Source: Bog-473 sp963750075
GTDB taxonomy: Bacteria > Actinomycetota > Acidimicrobiia > Acidimicrobiales > RAAP-2
DNA length: 64,000 nt
Direction of reading: 5' to 3'
Assembly: GCA_963750075.1 (NCBI GenBank)
Contig: CAVVPG010000001.1
Location: forward strand, 1,116,001-1,180,000
Part shown: one piece after another, positions 41,021 to 49,396 of the stretch
Layout of the letters: each line of letters starts with the position of its first letter
Numbering within the stretch: the stretch's first letter is position 1
The notes under the pieces: generated by a model
What the model saw: only the letters and a program-made list of their open reading frames with translations
Database searches by the model: none
Told to the model about the DNA's origin: nothing
Program-made: the position numbers and the translations under genes

Positions 41021-43816
41021 GTGGGCCGCTTCGGCCGCCGCACGTTCCTGGGCTCCTCCGCCGGGGTCGCCGTCGGCGTCGCCGCGGGCGGCGCGCTGGC
41101 CGACGGACCGGCGGCGCCGGCCGGGGCGGACGAGGGCGCGGCGCGCGCCCTGGGGTGCGTCGCCGTGCTGGCGGGCTCGCCCGGTCCGCTGCGGGCGGGC
41201 GGCCTCACGGTCAACGGGGCCGCCGACCCCGTCGGCGTCGACCCCGACGACTGCTCGTTCGCCTGGACGCTCCGGGCACGGGGCCGGGAGGCCGTACAGA
41301 CGGCCTACCGGATCGTCGTGCGGCGGGCCGACCCCGGCCATGGCGGCGTCGTCTGGGACAGCGGCCCGGTGTACGAGGCCCGCCAGGCCTTCGTCGCGTT
41401 CGGGGGACCGCCGCTCGCCGCCGACGCCGCGTTCGAGTGGACGGTCCAGCCGCGCGGGTACGCCGACGACTGGGGCACGGTGTCGGGGCCGGCCCGCTTC
41501 ACGACGGCGCTGCGTCCCGGCGACTGGCAGGGCCAGTGGCTGCGCCCCGCCGGCGCCTCCCAGCAGCCGGACCGCGTGACCTACCTGCGCACCGAGGTCA
41601 CGCCGCCGGCCGGCGCGCTGGCCCGGGCGACCGCCTTCGTCGCGGCCGCGCACACCTACCGCCTCTTCGTCGACGGCGAACCGGCGGACGCCTGGCCCAG
41701 CTTCTGTTACCCCGACGAGCAGTACGCCCGCGCCGTGGACCTCACCTCCCGGCTGGCCGGCGGGCGCCGCAGCGCCGTGGGCGTGCTGCACCGCTGGTAC
41801 GGCGCCGGGAAGGGCCGGCCCGTGTCCGCCCCCGGCCTGCTGGTCCAGCTCTCGCTGTGGTACACCGACGGGCGCCACGTCGTGCTCGGCAGCGACGCCA
41901 CCTGGCGCGAGCTGCCCGCCGAGTGGCTGCCCTCGCCGCAGCGCAACTCGACCTCGTGTGACTACGTGGAGTGGGTCGACGGGCGCGCCTCCCCGGACGG
42001 GTGGGCCGCCGCCGGCCACGACGACGGGGCCTGGTCGCCCGCGACGGTGATCGGCCCGGAGGGCAGCGCACCCTTTACGCGCACCTACGCCCAGCGCACG
42101 AGCATCGCCGAGCACGTCGTGGAACCGGTTAGCCTGCGCACGCTGGCCACGGGGTCGATCGTGGTCGACTTCGGGGCCGTGTACCCGGCCCGGCCCCGGG
42201 TGCGGTTCGCCGCCGGGACGGCGGGGCGGACGGTCCCCATGCACGCGGGCTACCTGCTCGACCCCGACGGCCAGGTGTCGACGGTGCATGGGACCCAGGA
42301 GACGAACCTGTCCTTCTCCTACGTGATGCGCGACGGGGCGCAGACCTTCGAGGCCTTCACGTACCTCGGCTTCCGCTACCTGCAGATCGACGACCCGGGC
42401 GTCGCGATCGGCGCGGGCGACGTCACGGCCCTCGCCCGCCACGCCGCCATGCCCGCGGTGCCCATGGCGACGTTCGCCAGCGGGAACCGCATGCTGGACG
42501 CGGTGTGGAAACTGAACGCCCGCTCGTGCCTCTACTGCGCGCACGAGCAGTTCGTCGACACGCCGACGCGGGAGAAGGCGCAGTTCCTCTGGGACGCGGC
42601 GAACGAGTCGGAGGCCGTGATGCGCACCTACGGCGAGCAGAACCTCAGCTGGCAGGGGTTGCGCGACGTCGCCCGGGGCCAGGCCCGCTTCTGGCCCGAC
42701 GGCCGGGTCAACGTGGTGTACCCCTACGGCTTCGGGGCCCGCGACATCCCCACCTTCACCGAGCGCTACCCCGAGTGGCTGTGGCGCTACTACCTGTCGA
42801 CGGGCGACAAGGCCACCGCGGTCGGGCATTACACGTCGGTGACCAAGGTCGGCGAATGGCTGTGGGCGGCGCGGCGGCCGGGCACCGGACTGCTCTACGG
42901 CCTTGCCGACACGCCCGAGGGCGACCCCACCTACGGCTACGACCAGAACGTGGCGGCGGACACGGCGAGCAACGTCCTCGCCGTCAACGCGTTCAACCGC
43001 GTCGCCCAGGTGGCGGCCCTCGCCGGGGATGCCGGCGGCGTCCCGACGTGGCAGGGCCGGGCGACGCAGCTGGCCGCGGCCGTCAACGACCTGCTGCGGC
43101 GGGCCGACGGCGTCTACGTCGACGGCGTCGACGCGTCGGGGGCAGCGAGCACCCACGCGTCGCAGGAGGCCAACGCGCTGGCTCTGGCCTACGGCGTGGT
43201 GCCAACGGCCGGCGTGCGCGCTGTCGGCGCCTACGTGGCGTCACTCGGGATCGACGTCGGGCCGAACCACGGCCTCGAGCTGCTGCGCGCGCTCGCGGTG
43301 GCGGGTCGGCCCGCCGACATCGTCCGCATCCTCACCGACACCTCGGTGCCGGGGTGGGCCCGGATCGTCGCCGAGGGCGGCACCTTCACCTGGGAGACCT
43401 GGACGCCGAGCGACCTCATCGGGGACTCCATGTCGCACGGCTGGGGCTCGTCCGCGCTGGTCGCCATGCAGGAGACCCTGCTCGGGGTCTCGCTGCAGGA
43501 GCCGAACCCCGACGGGACGGTCCGGGTGCTCGTGGCCCCGCCCACGGGCGGGCTGTCCCGGGCGTCGGGCTCGCTGCCGACCATCGCCGGGCCCGTGGCG
43601 GTCTCGTGGCAGCGACGGGCGGGCGGCATGGCCCTGGACCTGAGCCTCCCCACCAACGCGTCGGCGCAGGTGCGCCTGCCCGCGAGCGGGCCCACGCGGG
43701 TGCGCGAGGGTGGGCTGGCGGCGGGCAGGGCACCCGGCGTGGCCGTGGACTCGGTGGCCGGCGGGGTCGCGGTCCTGTACGTGGGGAGCGGCAGCTACCG
43801 GTTCACCAGTGCGTGA
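41021..43816 (+). CDS. Tat-exported GH78 alpha-L-rhamnosidase-like glycosidase
   Basis: The 931-aa protein opens with a twin-arginine signal (FGRRTFLGSSAGVAVGVAAGG). It then follows the GH78 plan: an N-terminal beta domain with TVNGAADPVGVD, a second domain with YRLFVDGEPAD, and an (alpha/alpha)6 catalytic barrel with DTPTREKAQFLWDAANE, where the conserved acidic residues of the active site lie, and a C-terminal beta domain with TFTWETWTPSD. Alpha-L-rhamnosidases release rhamnose from glycans or glycosides; the exact substrate is unknown. GTG 41021 starts directly after the NHL gene, suggesting both proteins work on the same extracellular polymer. Confidence 0.9.
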   Translation: MGRFGRRTFLGSSAGVAVGVAAGGALADGPAAPAGADEGAARALGCVAVLAGSPGPLRAGGLTVNGAADPVGVDPDDCSFAWTLRARGREAVQTAYRIVVRRADPGHGGVVWDSGPVYEARQAFVAFGGPPLAADAAFEWTVQPRGYADDWGTVSGPARFTTALRPGDWQGQWLRPAGASQQPDRVTYLRTEVTPPAGALARATAFVAAAHTYRLFVDGEPADAWPSFCYPDEQYARAVDLTSRLAGGRRSAVGVLHRWYGAGKGRPVSAPGLLVQLSLWYTDGRHVVLGSDATWRELPAEWLPSPQRNSTSCDYVEWVDGRASPDGWAAAGHDDGAWSPATVIGPEGSAPFTRTYAQRTSIAEHVVEPVSLRTLATGSIVVDFGAVYPARPRVRFAAGTAGRTVPMHAGYLLDPDGQVSTVHGTQETNLSFSYVMRDGAQTFEAFTYLGFRYLQIDDPGVAIGAGDVTALARHAAMPAVPMATFASGNRMLDAVWKLNARSCLYCAHEQFVDTPTREKAQFLWDAANESEAVMRTYGEQNLSWQGLRDVARGQARFWPDGRVNVVYPYGFGARDIPTFTERYPEWLWRYYLSTGDKATAVGHYTSVTKVGEWLWAARRPGTGLLYGLADTPEGDPTYGYDQNVAADTASNVLAVNAFNRVAQVAALAGDAGGVPTWQGRATQLAAAVNDLLRRADGVYVDGVDASGAASTHASQEANALALAYGVVPTAGVRAVGAYVASLGIDVGPNHGLELLRALAVAGRPADIVRILTDTSVPGWARIVAEGGTFTWETWTPSDLIGDSMSHGWGSSALVAMQETLLGVSLQEPNPDGTVRVLVAPPTGGLSRASGSLPTIAGPVAVSWQRRAGGMALDLSLPTNASAQVRLPASGPTRVREGGLAAGRAPGVAVDSVAGGVAVLYVGSGSYRFTSA

Positions 43817-43856
43817 GTGGCCGGCGCCGGCGGTCCGGTGCGCACGGCTGAAGCAC

Positions 43857-44168
43857 TCAGTAGACCGTGTCTTCGAGCACCTCGAGGTCGACGAACTCGG
43901 GCGGGCCCTCGAAGATCTCGGCCATGGTCGCCCTGACCCCCTCGAGGGCCGCCTGGCGCGAAGGGTCCTGCTCGCGGGCGCGGGCCTTCTCCTCGCTCTC
44001 GAAGATGACGACGTTGTAGATCCGGCTCGGGTCCTTCGCGTCCCGCGCCACCGTGGTCCGCAGCAGCCCCGACCCCGGGGTCTCCGCGGCGCGCAGTTGC
44101 TCGTACAGGCGCGGCAGCTCGCCCTCCGTCCCCGGCTTGAGACGCGCGGTGATCAGTTGTGCCCACAT
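43857..44168 (-). CDS. Antibiotic biosynthesis monooxygenase-like (ABM fold) protein
   Basis: The 103-aa protein has the dimeric alpha/beta ABM-fold pattern: MWAQLITARLKPG, a helix LPRLYEQLRAAETPG, strand LLRTTVARDAKDPSRIYNVVIFES and a helix EEKARAREQDPSRQAAL. Such proteins are small oxygenases or simply ligand-binding units. No catalytic residue can be assigned. ATG 44168 lies behind GGGAGGAA. It is convergent with the GH78 gene and follows the peptidase gene by 34 bases in the same direction, with which it may be cotranscribed. Confidence 0.8.
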   Translation of the reverse strand: MWAQLITARLKPGTEGELPRLYEQLRAAETPGSGLLRTTVARDAKDPSRIYNVVIFESEEKARAREQDPSRQAALEGVRATMAEIFEGPPEFVDLEVLEDTVY

Positions 44169-44202
44169 GGCAGGTTCCTCCCCTTGTCGCCGCGCACCTT
44201 AG

Positions 44203-45753
44203 CTACGACGTGCAGGTCGCGCCCGGGGGAGGCGTCGCGCCGCCGACGAGGTAGGCCTGCACGTCATCACGCACGCACGGGCTGTAGAAGTAGGCCACGT
44301 GGTCGGCGCCGTCGCGCGTGAGCAGCACGCCGTGCGCGAGCTCGTGGGCCACGCTGACCGCCCAGGCGTAGGGCGTGGCCGGGTCGTCGGTGGTGCCCAC
44401 CACGAGGATGGGGGGGGCGCCGACGGCCGCGACCGGCCCCACCGGCCGGGTCGGTGCGGCGGGCCAGACCGCGCAGGCCGCCTGGCCCCAGGCAAGGAGT
44501 GGCCCGAAGACCGGGGCGGTCGCCTTGAGCAGCGCGGCGAGATATCCGTAGGACGCGACGTCGTGGGAGACCGGGTGGTCGAGGCAGTCGATGGCCACGG
44601 CGGCGTCGTTGCCGTTGGCCGAGCCGTTCTGGTTGTAATGGTCCGACATGGCGACCACCTGGGTTCCGTTGCCGGCGGCGTCGGACGCCAGCGCGTCGCC
44701 GAGCACCGGCCACTCCGATCGCGCGTAGAGCCCGTCGAGCAGCGCGTCGTAGAGCTCGCCCGCGCCGGCCGCCCGCCCGCCCCCCGCCCGCACCGGTGAC
44801 GCCGCGCCCGCGGCGATCTGCGCCAGCAGCGCGGCCGTGGAGTCGCCGGCCGGGCGCCAGGCGCAGGCGGAGCTCGCCGTGCACCAGGCGAAGAACGAGT
44901 CGAGCACGCTCTCGAAGCCGGCCGCCTGCCCCTGCGTCATCTGGTCGAAGGTGAGCGCGGGGTCGATGACGCTGTCGAGCACCATCGCCCGGATGTGCGT
45001 CGGGAACAGGGCGGCGTAGGTGAGCCCGAGCAGAGAGCCGTAGGACTGGCCCATGTAGGTGAGGCCACGGTCCCCCAGCGCCACGCGGAGCTGCTCCATG
45101 TCCCTGGCGGCGTCCACCGATCCCACGTGGGGCAGCACGTTGGCACTGGCCTTCTCGCAGGCGGTGGCGAACTGCTTCAGCCCCGCGATCGTGGCCGCCA
45201 CCTGGCTCGGGGTCGTCGGCACCGGGTCCGAGATCGGGGCCGGCGGGGCGCCCGGTGTCTCGCCGCAGGTGACCGGGTCGCTGCGCTCCACCCCCCGGGG
45301 GTCGAACATCACGATGTCGAAGTCGGCCAGCAGCTCGGGCGTGAGCGCGCTGAGCTCGTTGGCCATGTCGTCGATGCCGGACACACCCGGGCCCCCGGGG
45401 TCGATGACGAGTGACCCGATCCGCGCCGCCGGGTCCTCGGCGGGGTGCCGCGCCACGGCGATGGGGATGGTCGGGCCTTTCGGGTCCGCATAGTCCAGCG
45501 GCACCACGAGGGTGCCGCACTGGAGGCCGCCGTTGCAGGGCGACCAGGAGATCGGCGGGACCGGCGGCGGAGCCGGCGTCGTCGTGGCGGTGGGCGTGGT
45601 CGTCCTCGTCGTCGTGGTCGTGGTCGGGTGGTGGGGCGCGGCCGGCCGTTGGGCCCCGGGCGTGCCGCCGCCCCGCGTGCACGACGCCGTGACCACCGAG
45701 AGCACCGCGGCGGCCAGGACCACGCGCCTTGCCGCCGACGGTCTCCGGGTCAT
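44203..45753 (-). CDS. TAP-like alpha/beta hydrolase (tripeptidyl aminopeptidase type), probable lipoprotein
   Basis: The 516-aa protein is a secreted alpha/beta hydrolase of the TAP group: N-terminal hydrophobic signal ending in the lipobox-like VTASC (Cys25), Thr-rich spacer (42-60), SLVIDPGGPGVSG (oxyanion region, 114-126), catalytic Ser237 in GQSYGSLLG, and a C-terminal TAP_C part with LVVGTTDDPATPYAWA (acid) and GADHVAY (His). Actinobacterial relatives remove tripeptides or hydrolyse esters outside the cell. I begin at ATG 45753, as the upstream extension to 45810 is not signal-like. It is divergent from the NERD gene, 59 bases away. Confidence 0.88.
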   Translation of the reverse strand: MTRRPSAARRVVLAAAVLSVVTASCTRGGGTPGAQRPAAPHHPTTTTTTRTTTPTATTTPAPPPVPPISWSPCNGGLQCGTLVVPLDYADPKGPTIPIAVARHPAEDPAARIGSLVIDPGGPGVSGIDDMANELSALTPELLADFDIVMFDPRGVERSDPVTCGETPGAPPAPISDPVPTTPSQVAATIAGLKQFATACEKASANVLPHVGSVDAARDMEQLRVALGDRGLTYMGQSYGSLLGLTYAALFPTHIRAMVLDSVIDPALTFDQMTQGQAAGFESVLDSFFAWCTASSACAWRPAGDSTAALLAQIAAGAASPVRAGGGRAAGAGELYDALLDGLYARSEWPVLGDALASDAAGNGTQVVAMSDHYNQNGSANGNDAAVAIDCLDHPVSHDVASYGYLAALLKATAPVFGPLLAWGQAACAVWPAAPTRPVGPVAAVGAPPILVVGTTDDPATPYAWAVSVAHELAHGVLLTRDGADHVAYFYSPCVRDDVQAYLVGGATPPPGATCTS

Positions 45754-45812
45754 CGGGTCCACAGTGACACGGACGGATCCGGCGCGACCGTTCACCCGGG
45801 CGAGGAGCACCC

Positions 45813-46532
45813 ATGGCAGAGAGGACCGCAGCGGCCCCGGGCATCGACGTCGGGCGACCGGGGGCGTCGGCCCGCGCCGAGTACGAGCGACGGCTGCGCC
45901 GGGACGCCGAGGGGCGGCGCCGCCGGTTCGGCCTGCTGGCGTCGGTGGTGGCGCTGCTCGCCGGGGTCCGGCCGTCGACGGCCCGCTGGCGCGCCGGGGG
46001 CCGGGCCGAGGAGCGCGTCGGAAGACTGCTGCGCGTGGCGGTCGGGCGCTCGGGGCTGGTCCTGCACGACCGCGCCGTCCCGCGCGGCGCGGCCAACCTG
46101 GACCACGTCGCCATCGTCCCCTCGGGCGTGTGGGTGGTCGACACGAAGCGCTACCGCGGCCGGGTCCGCCGGGGGCGACGGCCCTGCCGCCTCGCCGGTC
46201 GCCGCACCCTGCTCGTCGGGCACGACCGGGGCCACCTGGTGTCCGCCGCGCTGCGCCAGCGCGCCCTCGTGCAGTCGGCCGCAGGGCCCGAGACGACGGT
46301 GCGGGCCGTGCTGTGCTTCGCCGGGGCCGAGTGGGGGCTCCGGCCGCGGCCTTTCGTCCTGCGCGGGGTCCTCGTGACGTGGCCCGCGGCGTTGGCCTCG
46401 TCGCTGCGCGTCCCGGGCCCTCTCGACCGCTCCGCCCGGGATGCGCTCGCCGACCGGCTCGCCCGCGCCTTCCCGCCCTACGCCCCCTCGGGCACCTCCC
46501 ACAGGCCGACCGGCGCCTCGCCCGGCCGGTAG
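45813..46532 (+). CDS. NERD-domain protein (nuclease-related)
   Basis: The 239-aa protein contains a NERD domain (about 65-170): AEERVGRLLRVAVGRSGLVLHD, ANLDHVAIVPSGVWVVDTKRYRGRV. The conserved Asp of NLDHV and the DTK motif (D-x-K of the PD-(D/E)xK nuclease fold) are present. Before it lies a basic hydrophobic stretch (RRRRFGLLASVVALLAGV), which could be a membrane anchor. NERD proteins are predicted nucleases of unsettled role, often near DNA-processing genes, but no such gene is adjacent. The 3' end overlaps the convergent SnoaL-like gene by 55 bases. Confidence 0.82.
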   Translation: MAERTAAAPGIDVGRPGASARAEYERRLRRDAEGRRRRFGLLASVVALLAGVRPSTARWRAGGRAEERVGRLLRVAVGRSGLVLHDRAVPRGAANLDHVAIVPSGVWVVDTKRYRGRVRRGRRPCRLAGRRTLLVGHDRGHLVSAALRQRALVQSAAGPETTVRAVLCFAGAEWGLRPRPFVLRGVLVTWPAALASSLRVPGPLDRSARDALADRLARAFPPYAPSGTSHRPTGASPGR

Positions 46533-47047
46533 TGGCCGGGCAGCCGCTCGCCCGACATGGCGCGCTCGATGCGCTCCTGCATGCCGGGGCGCAGCGTGCC
46601 GTCGGCCATCATCTGCATGTAGAGCGCGCCGGCGTTGCCCACGTCGAAGAAGTCGCGCTGCCACGACCACTGGAAGTTCCCGCCGTAGCGGAACCAGCTG
46701 CCCCCGAGGCCGGCGATCTCGTAGGGGGTGCCGTCCGCCCGCGTGGCGTCGGCCACCTGCTTCCACAGGCCGAGGATCTCGCCCTGGGCCTCGTCGATCA
46801 GCACCTTCTGGTACGGGTAGGTCCACCCCTCCAGCCCGGCCATCTCGAGCCCGAGTGCGATCTCGCGGATCTGCTCGCGCCCGACGACCATGAACTCGTC
46901 CTTGGGCCCGACGTTCCAGCCGTACGTGGCGTCCTCGGTGTACAGGTCGGCCATGTGGCGCCAGTCCCGTTTCTCCTCGCCCGCCCGGTTCGCCGCGAGC
47001 CAGCGCTCGACCATCTCCTCCAACTCGGCACGCGGGTAGGCGGGCAT
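46478..47047 (-). CDS. SnoaL-like / NTF2-fold protein
   Basis: The 189-aa protein has the NTF2-like pattern: ELEEMVERWLAANRAGEEKRDWRHMADLYTEDATYGW, GREQIREIALGLEM and GSWFRYGGNFQWSWQRDFFD. SnoaL-like domains bind hydrophobic ligands and may act as isomerases, cyclases or hydratases; DLYTEDATY gives the usual cavity Tyr/Asp. It is the last gene of the leftward operon with ferredoxin, CYP51, SDR and P450, two bases after the ferredoxin stop, and so may process a product of the P450s. Confidence 0.85.
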   Translation of the reverse strand: MPAYPRAELEEMVERWLAANRAGEEKRDWRHMADLYTEDATYGWNVGPKDEFMVVGREQIREIALGLEMAGLEGWTYPYQKVLIDEAQGEILGLWKQVADATRADGTPYEIAGLGGSWFRYGGNFQWSWQRDFFDVGNAGALYMQMMADGTLRPGMQERIERAMSGERLPGHYRPGEAPVGLWEVPEGA

Positions 47048-47049
47048 CG

Positions 47050-47244
47050 TCAGTCCTCCTCTATCGACAGGGCATGGGTGGGGCAGTACTTCACGGCCAG
47101 CTCGACCGCGGCGCGCAGCTCCTCGGGCGGCTCGGGCACCAGGATGGTGAGGTCACCCTTCTTCGACACCGAGAACACCGCGGGGGCCTCGCCCTCGCAG
47201 GCGGCGTGGCCCTGGCACAGGTCGCGGTCCACCACGATCCTCAT
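47050..47244 (-). CDS. [3Fe-4S]-type ferredoxin of the P450 operon
   Basis: The 64-aa protein has Cys10 and Cys16 (LCQGHAAC) and Cys53 (VKYCPTHAL), the three-cysteine pattern of small ferredoxins that pass electrons to bacterial P450s; the position that would hold a fourth Cys is His13. It starts at ATG 47244, overlapping the CYP51 stop by four bases, so it is made together with CYP51. In Mycobacterium tuberculosis the ferredoxin Rv0763c lies in the same place after cyp51 (Rv0764c). Confidence 0.92.
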   Translation of the reverse strand: MRIVVDRDLCQGHAACEGEAPAVFSVSKKGDLTILVPEPPEELRAAVELAVKYCPTHALSIEED

Positions 47245-48611
47245 GCGGGCGCGCCCTTCCGGCGCCGGTAGCGGACCCGGCAGGGCTGCTGGAGCTGCAC
47301 GACCATCTTGGAGTGGTCGTTGCGGTAGCTCTCGAGCGGTTGCGCCGCCTCGAACTCCCACCCCTCGAGCAGCACCGAGAAGATCGCCTTCAGCTGCATC
47401 ATGGCGAAGGCGGCGCCCACACAGCGGTGCCGTCCCGCCCCGAAGGGGATCCACGTCCACGGGTTGGCCCGATCCTCCTCGCGGGGCTCGAGGTAGCGGG
47501 CGGGCACGAAGGCGTCGGCGTCGGGGAAGTCCTCGGGGATCCGGTTGCTCACGGCCGGGCTGGCGGCGACGAACTTGCCCGCTGCGATCCGGTAGTCCCC
47601 GTAGGCGAGATCCTCCATGGCCACCCGCAGCAACAGGATGAGCGGCGGGTGCAGGCGCAGCGCCTCCTTGATCGACGACTCCAGGCGGGGGATCTCCCGC
47701 AGCGCCTGGAAGCTCACCTCCGAGCCGTCAAGATAGAGCTCGTCGAGCTCGGCCGTGACTGCCGCCATCTCCCCGGGGTGGCGCAACAGCTCGATGAGCG
47801 TCCAGGCCGCCGTGCCCGATGTCGTGTGGTGACCGGCGAACATCATGGAGATGAACATGCCGGTGACCGTGTCGGCGCCGAAGCGCGGGGAGCCGTCCTC
47901 CTCGCGGATCGTCATGAGCACGTCGAGCAGGTCGGGCTCGCCCTCGGGTGGCGGCCCCGCGGCGCGGCGGTCCATGATCCCCGAGACCAGCTCCACGAGG
48001 GCGACGCGGGCGGCGTCGCGGCGTCGGAAGCTCTCGATGTCCGCGTAGGGGTCCACGTACGCGATGGGGTCGGTGCCGCGCTCGAGGTCGTGGTAGAGCT
48101 GTGCGAAGCGCCCGTCGAGCTCCCGCCGGAACCGGGTGCCGATCAGGCAGGCCGACGAGGTGTAGATGGTGAGCTCGGCGAACCACTCGAGCAGGTCGAT
48201 CTCGCCCTCGTCGCCCCAGGCCGCCACCATCTGCTCCACCTCGGCCGCGATGGTGGCCGCGTGGCCGCGCATGAACTTGTCGCGCAGCGCCTGGTTGTGC
48301 AGCATCTCGCGCCGGCGCTCGGGCGGTGCGTCGAAGACGACGCCCTTGCCGAAGATGGGTGTCATGAACGGATAGGCCTCGGCCTGGTCGAGCTGCTCCT
48401 CGGGGGCCCGGAAGTAGAACTCGTTGGCGTCCGCCCCGGTGAGCAGCACGACGTCGCGCTCGCCGATGGTGAACTCCCCCACGTCGCCGCATTCGGCGCG
48501 CACGCGCGCCATCAGCGCGATGGGATCGGTGCGCAGCTCGTCGAGGTGCGCGTTCTCGCCGGTGCCGCCCGACACCCGCGGCGGCTCACGAAGGTCGGTG
48601 GCGGTGGTCAT
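47241..48611 (-). CDS. cyp51: Cytochrome P450, CYP51 family (sterol 14-alpha-demethylase)
   Basis: The 456-aa P450 carries features that single out CYP51: the I-helix MMFAGHHTTSGTAAWTLIEL, the ExxR motif ESSIKEALRLHPPL (E and R of the K helix), AVSNRIPEDFPD, and the heme loop IPFGAGRHRCVGAAFA with Cys397, followed by ESYRNDHSKMVVQLQQP, all much like M. tuberculosis CYP51. CYP51 removes the 14-alpha methyl of sterols such as lanosterol. The role in bacteria without full sterol synthesis is uncertain. The start overlaps the SDR stop (ATGA) and the end overlaps the ferredoxin. Neighbours match the mycobacterial cyp51 locus. Confidence 0.95.
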   Translation of the reverse strand: MTTATDLREPPRVSGGTGENAHLDELRTDPIALMARVRAECGDVGEFTIGERDVVLLTGADANEFYFRAPEEQLDQAEAYPFMTPIFGKGVVFDAPPERRREMLHNQALRDKFMRGHAATIAAEVEQMVAAWGDEGEIDLLEWFAELTIYTSSACLIGTRFRRELDGRFAQLYHDLERGTDPIAYVDPYADIESFRRRDAARVALVELVSGIMDRRAAGPPPEGEPDLLDVLMTIREEDGSPRFGADTVTGMFISMMFAGHHTTSGTAAWTLIELLRHPGEMAAVTAELDELYLDGSEVSFQALREIPRLESSIKEALRLHPPLILLLRVAMEDLAYGDYRIAAGKFVAASPAVSNRIPEDFPDADAFVPARYLEPREEDRANPWTWIPFGAGRHRCVGAAFAMMQLKAIFSVLLEGWEFEAAQPLESYRNDHSKMVVQLQQPCRVRYRRRKGAPA

Positions 48612-49396
48612 GGTGCTTCCTCCTGGCTCAGCGGTGCCTCGGGCTGGACGTCGACGATGCTGAGGTGGGTGCCCCGCGGCGCGGCCACGGCGTGCGCGAT
48701 GGCCAGGGCCACGCCCTCGGGGCGCAGGAAGGCCGAGTGGCGGGCCAGCCCCCAGCGCTCCCACTCGGTGAGCACCGCCGCGGTCACGTCGGGGTCCCAG
48801 TCCAGGCCCATGGCGGTCTGCGTCGGCCCGGGCCGCACGATCACCGCCCGGACGCCCGTGCCCTCGAGCTCCATCTGCAGCGCCGTGACGAACCCCTCGA
48901 GCGCCCACTTCGACGCGACGTAGGCGGACATGCGGGGACGCGGGTGCGCCACCACGTCGGAGGTGACGAAGACCAGGTCGCCCCGCCGGCGCGCCACCAT
49001 GCCGCGGCCGAACGCCCGCACCAGGCGGTGGGCCCCGCCCGCGTTGACGCGGAGCACGGCCTCGAAGTCCTCCGGCGTGGTCTCCAGCGCGGAGCCGGGC
49101 TGGATGCGCGCCGCGTTGGAGACGAGGATCTCGACCGGGCCGAACGCCGCCTCCGCCTGCTGCACGAACGGCGCCACCGTGGCCGGGTCGCCCAGGTCGA
49201 GCTCGAAGGCCGCCGCCTCGCCCCCCGCGTCCCGGATCCCGGCCGCGACCTCGTCGCAGAGCTTGGCGCGCCGGGCCCCCAGCACCACCGGGTGGCCCGC
49301 CCGGGCCAGCACCCGCGCCGTCTCGGCGCCGATCCCCGACGAGGCGCCGGTGATCACCGCCGGCCGGCGGTCGGGCTGGGGCTCGAAGCGCGGCAT
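48608..49396 (-). CDS. Short-chain dehydrogenase of the CYP51 operon
   Basis: The 262-aa SDR has TGASSGIG (16-23), SNAARI near 93-98 in place of NNAG, a Ser-containing VFVTSDVVAH strand and the complete active site YVASK, then VIVRPGPTQTAMG. It probably oxidises or reduces a hydroxyl or ketone on the P450 substrate with NAD(P). It overlaps the upstream P450 stop and the downstream CYP51 start by ATGA junctions. The M. tuberculosis cyp51 locus has an SDR (Rv0765c) in the same slot, so its role beside CYP51 seems old. Confidence 0.93.
   Translation of the reverse strand: MPRFEPQPDRRPAVITGASSGIGAETARVLARAGHPVVLGARRAKLCDEVAAGIRDAGGEAAAFELDLGDPATVAPFVQQAEAAFGPVEILVSNAARIQPGSALETTPEDFEAVLRVNAGGAHRLVRAFGRGMVARRRGDLVFVTSDVVAHPRPRMSAYVASKWALEGFVTALQMELEGTGVRAVIVRPGPTQTAMGLDWDPDVTAAVLTEWERWGLARHSAFLRPEGVALAIAHAVAAPRGTHLSIVDVQPEAPLSQEEAP

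Noticed and set aside
38683..41214. Very long leftward open frame (about 843 codons) across several genes
   Set aside because: It is antisense to the NHL and hydrolase genes over most of its length, with low-complexity Arg/Gly/Ala/Pro sequence; only its last 86 residues (the DUF6295 protein) are real. High G+C makes such frames common.
43815..43856. GC-rich palindrome CCGGCGCCGG as a terminator between convergent genes
   Set aside because: The stem has almost no loop and no T-run follows, so termination cannot be claimed.
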